A DNA stretch of 64,000 nucleotides from Cyathus striatus (taxonomy: Eukaryota > Basidiomycota > Agaricomycetes > Agaricales > Nidulariaceae): positions 1 to 64,000 of the forward strand of contig JAOVFP010000012.1 in assembly GCA_025738555.1 (NCBI GenBank). The letters are read 5' to 3'. The notes beneath the pieces were generated by a model, which searched no databases, was not told the DNA's origin, and saw only the letters and a program-made list of their open reading frames with translations. Below, piece after piece: positions 1 to 10,368 of the stretch; position 1 is the stretch's first letter; every line of letters begins with the position of its first letter. The position numbers were made by a program, and so were the translations under genes.

Positions 1-1926
1 ACCGGAAACCAGAGCAGTTTTTCCGTGAGGCTGTGGTAAGTAAGCACTAGGGGTAATACTGAGAAGTGACATTGTATTAGAACGGAAAAACTCCGGACTG
101 GAAAAATCAACATACTATTCATCGTCGAGCTCTTTTGGGAAGTGCACCGTGCAATCTTCGTCACGTAGACAAATGGGCCTGCCCAGCAAGATGGACATCG
201 ATTTATCCGCTAAGCCATGATGTGAATACGGTGCGGGGTAAGGTTGTCCTGGACACATTTACCTCCGAATAGAAGCCAGAAAGTCCTTCGTCTAACTTCG
301 CATTCAATGGGATCAAGGCCGTCGTATGACGCTTCTTCATGCATTCGTAGCGTCACTGCTATGTGTGCAGCTTCGCCAAATGCAGCGTGCTGAGTAGCAT
401 CATGTCCTTCGCAGAAATGATAGATGCAGTCGCTGTAGATGATTTTAGTTGATTTGTACTTGAGGAAAGTAGCAGTATACGTACAAGTAACGAATGACGA
501 CATGCATAGAGGTTGGAGGGTCGTATGAAGCTATCGAAATGTGTCTGCTTGCTTCGTGGCATGTCTAAATTGTCGTCGTTTAAAAAAATACATGAAACAA
601 TTCTGAAAAATACATACTTGTGCTAATTTCCGTACCACCGGCCGTTCCATGGGAAGATACGACCGGGGCACCTGGACCAAAGTTGAAGCAACGGTCGACA
701 TCACTAACGCAAAAAATAGGGGGTCTCGCTCCTCCCTGCGTGCGTGGAGGTCGGCCATGAATGAAGGCTTGTGAATACATGGGGTGAGAGGATAGACAAA
801 GTCGAAAAAGAGGGCGATGATTAGGGAAATAGTGTCCCGTGGTGCGATCTCTTCCAGACGTCGTCCGCGATAATAATAGGAAAGAGGCGGTACAGTTGTC
901 GGGTGAGGAACCGGATGCATTTGTTGTTGTTTGTACGACCAGTTGTACAAGGGATATGTGCTGAATTGCTCTGAAGGGGAGGAATATTGCTGAGAATCCT
1001 CGTTCTTTGGAGATGGATGTGAATGAAGCATGCTATTACCGTTTGTCGCTGCTTCTGATGAGCGGCCATTATAAGAAGATGAAGACGGAAGTGAGCTTGA
1101 AGATGAATAATGCGGGTGGTATGTATCTGCAGCTATTGGATATCGCGAAGGAGGAATCGGAACTGAGGAAACCTGTGGAAGTGAATTTAAGGACGTTTCG
1201 AGGAAAGATGGTGGGCTCTTGGGACCAAGGGTAGGAGACACGATGCTTTGTGGGGGGCTGGCAATCGATACAGGGGAAGAAGACGCCTCGAGATCGTTCT
1301 GATTATCGGTCTGATTGGCAGCAGCGGCGGCGGCAGCTTCTTGCAGCCGTCTGAGATACCTGAAAAGGTAGAGTTCAAGCAGATACAATTGCTTCGCGAT
1401 GGGATACACACAGGTTGGGGGGACCCCTCTTCTTAGGTTGGTAATCATACGTGCAGGGAATACCGAGGGTGATGCAGTGTTTGCAGGACTGTTTTGGGTC
1501 GTCTGGGTTCTCGCGGGCGCATCGCACCTTTCGAGCCCTGCAAGCGTCGCAGCCTTGAAAAATAAATAAGAAAAGGGCGAAAAAAAAAAGATAAGAAGAA
1601 AAGGGACACACTTTGGGATTGCCTCCTATTTACGCGAAAAGATAAAGGTGGTCAGCAAAAAAAAATAGATGAGGAAAAGGAAAGAAATAACATGTCAGAT
1701 ACGGGAGAGCGGGGAAAGAAGAAAGAGACAGGAATGTGGAGAGAGAGAGGGCGGTGTGGGGGAATGCGGGGTGAAGAGGGAGGTGAAGGGGGGCGGAGAA
1801 AGGTCGGAGAAAATGAACATACTTTCTCTTGCTCTTGCTGTTTTCGGAGTGTGATTCCTTGAGATGGGCATCGTCGGAAGGAGGCGTGGCGGAATTGGAC
1901 TCTTTCTTGGGGCGTGCAGCAGGCAT
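1..1926 (-). CDS. Zn(II)2Cys6 transcription factor with Fungal_trans domain (3' end outside window)
   Basis: Nuclear DNA-binding regulator of the fungal binuclear zinc cluster family. Proposed exons: 1926-1823, 1553-1412, 1359-618, 564-485, 432-263, 209-116 and 58 to beyond base 1. Exon 2 holds the zinc cluster CDACRARKVRC...CKHC...C (C-x2-C-x6-C pattern). Exon 3 has a poly-Ala stretch, a long Ser/Pro/Gln-rich linker and the start of the regulatory domain (IALFFDFVYPLTPCIHKPSF). Exons 4-6 carry the family core, including FCEGHDATQHAAFGEAA, RRRTFWLLFG and SILLGRPICL. All introns from exon 2 on give consistent phases with GT..AG ends. The exception is exon 1 to exon 2: the ATG at 1926 leads into a good donor at 1822, but joining to the acceptor at 1554 puts the zinc cluster one base out of frame. 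Target genes cannot be read from the sequence. The domain call is secure; the first exon is not. Confidence 0.88.
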
Positions 1927-4600
1927 GATCGTGTATAGAGGGGCGAAGCAAGAAAAGAGAAGGGGTGTCGATGCGGGGTAGTGTCGAGTGGAAGTCGGGC
2001 ACGGTTCCTCGTCTGGGTGGGTTTTGAAGAGACTGGGTGTTTGGTGTCCCCGTGGCCAGGTTGTTTACTTGTTCGGGCGCTATGTGGAAATTCCTGCAGC
2101 TGCTTCTACTGTTATGATTTATATCGAAACGCTGCATCACTCGACCGCTGCAGACACTCGTCTCTCTGTCTACGCATGGCTCCCCAACATGGATCGGATA
2201 TCACGAGAACACTCTCCCTTTCTAAATTCTCACTGCTACCAGGCTCGGCCAATCTCCGGACCCAACACCTCGGCGCGTCCTTCTCCTTCCTCCTGACTTT
2301 GTTTTTGATCACATCATCCCCGGTCATCTTCTTTCTCCCTTTCCGGAAGCGGACCTTTTATTGCCAGTGCGTTCCGCGGTCCTTCTTGTCGTTCTCTCAC
2401 TGCACCTTATGCCACGTGAACGACTCCCTCTTATGAGCCGATTTCCTAATTATAATCTCCTAATGTCCGACTCCGCGACATACCAATAAGGGCAGTTGCC
2501 ATCTTTGATACCTACAACGGCGGTGAGCCCTCCGGTATCGTCATGGGAGTTCTCGGTCACAGTAGACTACCCTCGTAGACGATGTAAATCTTATTGTTGT
2601 CACGGTATGCCTCCAAATCTTCGCCCTGCCCTCTCGAATCACCTCTCCGACCCGGAGCTCCATAGTGTTGCGTGTTCTTTCAGTGCAGCTTATACATACA
2701 ATCCCTGCTGCAGAGATTGTGGTGGACTTATTGCTTTCGTCACGATATTCACGGAGCTCGTGCCCGGCACACTTTTCGCGCCTCGCAATCTGGGCTCTGG
2801 CTGCCGCTCGCAAGCAAGATAGATTAGAAAGCGTCCTTGTGGTGCTGAAACTAGGTCCATTCCGCAGGGAATCCATGGCCTCTCAACCATCTTTTTGGCT
2901 ACGTCAATATTAATTTTGTGACCGCACGATATCTCCGTAGGCTATCGCAGCCCGGTCAAATCCCTTCGGAGAACTGTTTCTATTTTCAACCGTCACTGCT
3001 AGTCGTGGCTCGTATATCTATTGGCGCCACCCTAGTTTACTAGTACCTGGTATTAACAAGTACGTTCAGCAGCGGTCATAACCTGGTATGGAAACTCGAG
3101 CGGGTGGTTTTGATCAGGGAAATCGAAATTACGAGACTAAAAATTTCCGACTACTCTTCTCTCTTGTCTCGTCTTGGATGAAATCAACTTCCCATTTGAC
3201 AATGATTGCTGTATAATACTTGGAGCCATTCACGCAACTGGAGGAAATTTAGCTAATTGAACATGTCGTGAATAACACTTGCAAAAACAAAAGAGGCTTA
3301 GACACAGGAGTAATTGGAAAAGGGCTCCTAAAGATTACTCTGTAGCCCTTTTTAAAAAGTATCATGTCTCAATTCCTGCTGCGTTTAGAGCAAGGGTATA
3401 TGCTGCTGACAAGATTCAAAGCCAAGGACCATTAGTAGGCCGAATACGGCTGGAGCACAGACAATATCTTTGAAGGGTTGAGTGACTTGAGTCACATTTG
3501 AGATTCTTGGGAATGTTGAAGGAAAACTTGGAGAAACCTACTAAGTACTCCAGAGGTGTCCTGCTGATCCAAAGAATTGATTATAGCATATAAAGACACC
3601 CCTTGGACTTCCCAAAAGGTTTAACAGTTTGTTCATCCCAACAAGTTCTGCAGCGGTTAAAGCGGCACATCCGGGATCTGATAATTCTGATTCGGCAGAG
3701 GCGCTTTTTGACTTAAACATCTCACTGTGAAGCTAAAACATTGCTGGAAGTGGTAAGATGAATGCTCAGTGGCGTGTAGTGTGATCAGTGAGCACTTCGA
3801 ATCTTCGTTCCGGTAAGCAATAATATTCGATTAAGTAGATGAATACTTGTACTTAGCTCAAAGATGAGTTCTACCCCGCTCGTAATTACCTGTGTCCGGT
3901 AACGTGATTGTTCAATGGCAGGCGGACCGACGAATCCGTAAAATCACCTGTCAACGCATCATATACCCTGTAAGTACATAGTATGACGAGTACTGTGGCA
4001 GTTCACCTAGCATACAACCATAAGTTACAACTCTCGTACATATCTGTCGTTGAACTTTCGGCGAGGCACATTGCGCATTTTCCCTCCTTCTCTGTTCCAA
4101 GATTGACTTCACGATATACGTACCTCCCTCTCAACGCCGGTTCCTCCATTCAGACATTCCACTTTGATCCCACTGGCCCTCCAAATGACACCCTACTAAA
4201 GGGATCAAAATGATAGAATTATCCCGTGATAGATCTTGGTTTGCGCTGTCGGAATGATTGGTATAGCCTCAGGTACTTACATCCTAAGCTAGGATAAACC
4301 CTACAATTCTTCAATATTTCTTCCTTAATTCGAATTTGGACCCTATCTGCATTCCCACAGAAATATACCAACCTCCGAGCGTATTGATCACCCGCTACCG
4401 CAATCCAGCCCGATGATCAAGAATGTCTATCATCGGTTCCACTCCACGGGCGACCATAGTCAATACTTCTCGGGGCCAATAACGAGGAAGTTGCCAGACG
4501 CAGAAGATGTTAATCTCGTGTGTATGTTGAACTTGTCTTAGGCTGAGTCGGTTATTTTTCGGTAAACATAGATCAGCTGCCATTTTTCTTCGTTTCTTCC
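1927..4600. other. Intergenic stretch, no supported gene
   Basis: This 2.7-kb stretch lies upstream of the minus-strand transcription factor. Several open frames of 60-150 codons cross 1981-2913, but they overlap one another on both strands, show no recognisable domain, and are rich in Ser/Leu/Arg as expected of chance frames in pyrimidine-rich DNA. The part next to 1927 presumably contains the promoter of the zinc-cluster gene. I see no tRNA, repeat or transposon remnant here. Confidence 0.5.
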
Positions 4601-4696
4601 GTGCATCACTTTTTCATCCCATGTTTTCAACGTGGGAGATTGATCATTGCACTATGCTTTTTTTTTTTTTGCTCTTTGATAATTTCGTATTTCCAG

Positions 4697-4854
4697 CATG
4701 TCCTCAGCCTCCTGAAGTCGATGGTGTTCTTTACAATGAGACCACTTTGCACATGTATTTCGGTACGGGATGCAAGACCAACCAGCAGAACATCGATCTT
4801 GGAGCGTATTATGGAACCGGGGGTTTCGGCGATTTTTATACGGTTGTCTCAAGG
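4697..4854 (+). other. Isolated exon-like segment of unknown origin
   Basis: After a pyrimidine-rich tract and a plausible acceptor (TTTCCAG, ending near 4696) there are about 52 open codons with non-repetitive composition (PQPPEVDGVLYNETTLHMYF, then YYGTGGFGDFY). They end at a good donor (AAG|GTAGGTACC near 4854). No start codon or next exon could be joined in frame, and I do not recognise the protein. It may be a relic exon or chance. Confidence 0.25.
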
Positions 4855-5508
4855 TAGGTACCTGCTTAGTACACTTGATGACGGTAATTTCTGAAAATAC
4901 TCTTCAGTCGCTGACAGTTGTCGTTTTCAAGGCGTCGGTACCTGAGGGTCACATACAGCTAAGTATAGTATGATATAACTGGATTACAAAATTCTGGGAT
5001 AAACGGCAATAAAAACAATGCAATAATACTGTACGGAATAAGTATATATTGTGATTTGGTTTTAGTGTATGCTTACCCTGTTAGCCTGTGCAGTGCTAAA
5101 GAGTTCAGTAAACTCTGGACTGCTAAGATGTAATCGGAAGAATTTTTTTTGAGTCCATCTATTTTGCGTGGTCCTGGTTACATATACTTATTGTACGTTG
5201 GAACTTCAAGCTAAGTATTTACAGAGTCGAGTTCGAGTACTTATATGTATCTGTGTATTTAAAGTTAAACCTATCAGCTCTTAAATTGCTCAAGTACAAA
5301 TAAGTAACATCAACGTGATTCAAGTACAATTCAGTATTCCACTTCTGGGACTTGGTTGCGAGCAACCAACGATCCTGTCCTTTCTGATATACTAAGTTAC
5401 TGTTATCTTAAACTAAGCTCTTGAGATTTCACTCTAAAAGGCTATACGTTGGTCTCTTAATTCATCATCGCAGCTATACTTAATTCAACTTTACGGGCAA
5501 CTACTCGG
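4855..5508. other. AT-rich upstream region of the GRASP gene
   Basis: No gene is seen. The stretch is AT-rich with many TACTTA/AAGTA-like short repeats and presumably holds the promoter and 5' leader of the GRASP gene that starts at 5509. Confidence 0.4.
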
Positions 5509-6663
5509 ATGGGTGCTGGCCAGTCTACTTCTCAAGTGCATACTCCTGTGCGGGGCTTACACGTCCTCAGGGTTACGCCCTCTTCACCAGCATCACTTAC
5601 GAATATCGAACCGTTCTTTGACTTCGTTGTCGGGTTTGAAGGCGATTCCTTGTCAGATAATAGTATTGATGCCGCAGCGTTGGAGAAAATCGTTGAAAGC
5701 CATGAAGGGCGGACACTCAATCTCCTTGTCTGGAGTATTAAATTTCAGAAAACGCGAGGTATGTGTTTTTTTCACAATTTGGTTCATAGTTTTACTTTAA
5801 ATCCCTGCTAGTTGTTCCTGTGGTGCCATCGCGATCATGGTCCCAATCGCGTTTTAATCACGACTCGGGCTTTCAACCGTCATTACTTGGTCTAAGCATG
5901 CGGATGTGTGAACCAGAGGCTGCAATGGAAAATGTCTGGCACGTACTTGACGTCGTTGAAGGAGTCCTGCGGAGAGCGCTGGGTTGGTCCCTATGGGCGA
6001 CTGGATACTAGGTCAGTACATTTTGCTTTTGTATCTCATAACCTTACAACGAAGTGTCCAGGATGGTCCGGAGGAGTTTTAAGCTCTGAGAACGATTTTT
6101 ACGAGCTTATAGAAGCGGTGAGCACAAATCCTTTTAATTGCAACGGTGTTGACTTCAACTTGACTTTCTAATGTAAACGTTAGCATGTCGGAAAATCTCT
6201 ACGGGTCTATGTATACTCATATGACTTTGAGTATGTATCATATGTGCATACATTAAGTTCCAAAGCTGATCTTTTAGTACATTGAGAGAAGTAGTCCTAA
6301 TCCCAAACCGTGACTGGGGTGGAGAAGGGCTTCTAGGCTGTATTTTTGGGTTTGTAACAGCTACTTATTGTTAACTTGCTGGGGCTAATAGGGTTCGGGT
6401 TTAGTTTTGGTTTGCTTCACCGCATACCCCCTCAACCAGACGATCGCGATCCCAATGCGATCCCCCCTGAATTAGAGCAAGGCGACGAGTACGAAAGTCA
6501 AGAACTATTCGTACCGGCAGACATCGATGAAGATCAAGTCGGGAGTATTAGTACGGAAGAATGGAATACACAACAACAATATGAGCAAAAATGGAACACA
6601 GATCATGCAAAGGATACACACAATAGTACACGCTCCACAGAGGAACCTGGTAAGAGCGACTAA
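5509..6663 (+). CDS. GRASP55/65-type Golgi reassembly stacking protein, with a one-base frame break
   Basis: Peripheral Golgi protein (GRASP; Grh1 in yeast), involved in cisternal tethering and unconventional secretion. The protein opens MGAGQS, so Gly2 can be myristoylated. Exons: 5509-5758, 5812-6011, 6062-6117, 6184-6230, 6278-6349, 6392-6663. They encode two PDZ-like GRASP domains, shown by GFQPSLLGLSMRMCEPE, NVWHVLDVVEG, GWSGGVLSSENDFYELIEA, LRVYVYSYDF and GFGFSFGLLHRIPP, then an acidic Gln-rich tail. In exon 2 the frame is lost just after VLDVVEG, near 5961: one missing base converts the expected SPAESAGLVP run to another frame, and the remaining exons fit only the shifted frame. The tail stop at 6661 is provisional: a strong donor (CCTG|GTAAGAG) near 6650 and an acceptor near 6737 would give a longer C-terminus. 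Identification is firm; whether the break is real or a sequencing error is open. Confidence 0.88.
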
Positions 6664-7691
6664 TTTTGCTATTTTCTGTGTTTTATGGTGAGTGAATCTT
6701 GAAATACTTATTCAATACATTCATTTTTCTGTCTAGGGTTTAGTAACTCCTTGCCACGATGCACGTCCAACGGATTATTACTGCTATTATATTTATGTTT
6801 ATTCATGTCAACTCAGTCTTCTTCAGACAAGTGAACTAACTACGGCATATAAGGATATTGGATTCCTTCAAACACGAATAGTCGGGGATTTATCGTGTAA
6901 ATCATGTTTGCAGTTCTTGCATACAAGTTCGTGCTTGTTGCATAGTAACGTGTTGCCTAACAACTGTCGGAAATTTAAGTATGTATCCGAGCTGACCCCA
7001 GAGTCTCACTCTAGCACATAGTTGGAGTCTTTCATAAGGGAATCATAAAATTTTATTAGGGTCCAAGCCTAATCCCGACAATGACTCCTGCTGCATGGGT
7101 ACACATAGTGCTGCAGATAAATTTAGGTACTACATACTGTGCGGTAATCTCCGTTAACTTTATGAACACACAGTGATGGTCGTCACAACTTACATACATA
7201 CAACAAAATTAGCACCACCTGGTCAAACAATTTATGCCGATATATGTTATTTCCGAATCTAATGCGCGAAATCCGAGATCACTCTAACCTCTGCGTGTAA
7301 GTAGATCCCGCGCTCACGATCAAATGGCCTTCAATACACCTTGTGCTGTTGAAGATGCACAGACGGCTGCTTCACTTCTCACCCTCGGCCCGCTTCTTAA
7401 CAGCGATGACGCAGACATTGATGTTTGAAGCAGGTCATGAACGGCTCTATCACCTGTAAGGGTATTCATGGGCGGCGGGCCGGTGTACTGTTTCTTGCTA
7501 TGTCGTGCTATGAACCTTCAAGAACTTCGCAGCGAAAGAGGGATATTCGGAATCCGCGTGACGGTACATCTGTTAAACTATATCGCGATCGGTAGTATTT
7601 ATTGCATCTTGACGAAGAAAATCCGTGACTTTTTCGCTATATATTGCGGGGTCCCAGACGACCTATTTCTCTAGATCTCGTACTGAGTGCA
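6664..7691. other. Intergenic region between GRASP and rhamnogalacturonan lyase genes
   Basis: About 1 kb without a supported gene. It would contain the 3' end of GRASP (possibly one more exon near 6738-6830) and the promoter of the lyase. A 68-codon frame at 7468-7674 has no recognisable features. Confidence 0.45.
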
Positions 7692-10215
7692 ATGTGGTTT
7701 GCTAGTGTTCTTACTGTGTCTTTGCTTGCCTACCTGCCTGTGGTATTCGCGGCATTCGGAGTTACTACGTCAGGTAACAACTTAGTAGTTGATTCCGGAG
7801 CTGGCCTAATAACTACAAGGGAGTATTATTGCCTCGTTTCATGCTTAGTATCTGACTGCTAACCTGTCGCACCTCCAGTTAATAAGTCTGACGGCGACAT
7901 CACCTCATTAACATATAATGGAAAACAGCTTCAAGACTCTTCCAAATTCACCCAACTTAGCTCAGGACTGGGTATATCATTTGTAACACTCCATTGTAGG
8001 AAGGTGTTCACCATTTTCCTCAGGATCCGCTACGGTGACCTCAAATGTAGCAAACAACATTGCCACCATCACTATCAGGACAAGCACGATTGTATGCACC
8101 ATATATATCACGAGGAGCCTTACGTATTAACACTAAGGAAGGCACATTATTACATCGTCCGCTCTGGAATCAACACTTTATACATTGGGACATATGCTTC
8201 AGCCGAACCCGATGTAGGAGAGTTGCGATTCATTGCTCGTCTTTCGAAATCTGCCCTGCCAAATGGAATTCCAGAATCTGAAGTTAATGGTGCAACTGCC
8301 ATAGAAGGCTCAGATGTTTTTTTACTTAACGGTCAGACTCGTTCGAAATTCTACTCCAGTGTAAATTATAACTTTTCTGCTCTTCAAAACGCCGGTATGA
8401 AATACTTATCTTACAGGTTCGTTTCATTCAAGACCAGGTACATGGTGTCACTGGCTCGGGCGTTGGGGCATATATTATCGTGCCTGGTGTAAGTTACGAA
8501 ACCTCATCCGGAGGACCTTTCTTCCGTGGTAAGTTTACCTCCCCGAAAATGTCCCCGATATAATTATAGCTATCTTACGCCGCTGCTGCAGATATTGATA
8601 ACCAGGGAACTGCTCAACAAGAGTTGTATTGGTACATGAACTCCAATCATGAGCAGACAGAGTCATATCGCACGGGATTCTTTGGCCCGTATGCCATAAT
8701 TTTGCATATATACTTCATAAAGAAAGTTAATTTAGATCGAAAATAGGTACGCCCTTGCCATAACCTCTGGCTCCGCACCATCTGCATCACTGGATACAAG
8801 CTTTATGGACAACCTTGGTCTACAAGGATATGTTCCAGCTTCGGGGCGTGGAACTGTTAGCGGTTCGTACTCCGGAACACTTTCTGGAGTGGGCGTGACA
8901 ATTGGTTTTAAGGCATCGAATCCTTACATTTGTTGTGTAACTTTGTGTATGCTGATGGCTTACTCGTGCAGAATTCCGCCGCTCAGTACTGGGTTTCAGG
9001 ATCTGGGTTCGTGCAGCAAAGTTAATTGTTTGATTTTCTTTTGTTAAGACTACGTCTTGCAGTGGAAGCCTTACGCGCACGTTGATGAAGCCGGGAACAT
9101 ACACGGTTTCGTTATACCAGGGAGAATTAGAAGTTGGTACTGGAAGTGTTACTGTTAATGCTGGACAGACATCTTCTATCACTTTAAACCCCTCATCAAG
9201 CAGGCCATCTACCATCTGGTCTATCGGTAAGAGCGCACTTCCATCTAACACTGATCTGACGTATAAACTTGTGGCTAATGTTCTCCTAGGAGCTGTCGAT
9301 GGAACGCCGGCAGGGTCATAACTTCAGTTAATGTTCAAAACCTAATAATCTGATATATTTTGTAGGTTCCTCAATGCGGACAAGATCGAAAAAATGCATC
9401 CGTACGTATATGTACACTATCCAGGCTCCTTTAGTGTTTCTGACTAGGTTCATACTGTAGCTCTGATACCAGAATGAGTAACTGGGGCCCAATCACATTC
9501 ACCATAGGATCAAGCTCGACGGGTTCGTTCCCCATGGCTCAGTTCAAAGCAGTACGTCTCAAAGATCATGTTTACTGAAGATGATATAGCTAGCCCATCT
9601 TAGGTAAATAGTCCTACTACTATTAAATGGAATGCATCCTCCTCTCAGATAGGTACTTAATACCAACTACAACATGACCTAATTACCTACTGACGTACAT
9701 GAAACAGGCGCTCGTACCCTTCGCATTCGCACCACTGAGGCTTTTGCGGGTGGAAGACCACAAATAACTGTCAACTCATGGACATCTAGTGCTCCAGGTG
9801 GTAAGCAGCCACTCCAGATGTATTCCTTTTCATCGTCCATTAAGAGTATTAAATCTAGCACCAACTGCAGTGGATTCACGAGGGTATGATTATTTGTGCA
9901 GAGCCAGAGACCAGCATACTTATTCGAATGATTCCCAGTGTTACTCGCGGTACTTGGCGTGGATTGAATCAAGTTTGTGAGTGATAGTATGGGCTAGTGA
10001 CTAACCTTCTTCGCTTATATACTGCCCTAAAAGATGATTTTGCAATTCCTTCCGGTATGGCCACACTTGTTAGTAGAGCGTTGCTCAAGAGTTATTGTCT
10101 GATAGGTACACTCGTATCCGGGACAAACACCATTACAATCAATGTTATTAGTGGAAGTTCCGGTGATGATTTCCTCAGTCCCAATTTCGTTTACGACTCT
10201 GTCGAACTCATCTAA
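7692..10215 (+). CDS. Secreted rhamnogalacturonan lyase, polysaccharide lyase family 4
   Basis: Extracellular pectinase that cleaves the rhamnogalacturonan I backbone by beta-elimination. Eighteen exons can be read: 7692-~7820, 7879-7971, 8024-8091, 8142-8360, 8417-8528, 8592-8688, 8747-8912, 8972-9006, 9063-9226, 9290-9314, 9366-9401, 9461-9551, 9604-9652, 9708-9797, 9859-9883, 9939-9976, 10034-10054, 10106-10215. The signal peptide is [20 protein letters not shown]. Family hallmarks in order: [77 protein letters not shown] (fibronectin-III-like part), [31 protein letters not shown] and the C-terminal jelly-roll-like [18 protein letters not shown]. Intron 1 has no usable GT donor in the required phase (exon text ends ACTACAAGGGAGTATT). 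The intron after 8912 looks like a rare GC-AG intron. The other introns are GT-AG and in phase. The gene is convergent with the MATH-BTB gene. Confidence 0.9.
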
Positions 10216-10368
10216 GGAAGGTGAATTCAGATATTACCATTGTCATCCCTTTGGATATAGCGATGATATATGTATAAATGTTATTTATTACTAGTGGTCC
10301 TGATCTAACTTGAACCTTGCTGAGCGCCGTCGGTCGTCTTCTGAGGTACCTTGGTTGACGAGACTGGC

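Noticed and set aside
1981..2436. 151-codon plus-strand frame
   Set aside because: No domain, overlaps other chance frames on both strands, composition typical of pyrimidine-rich non-coding DNA.
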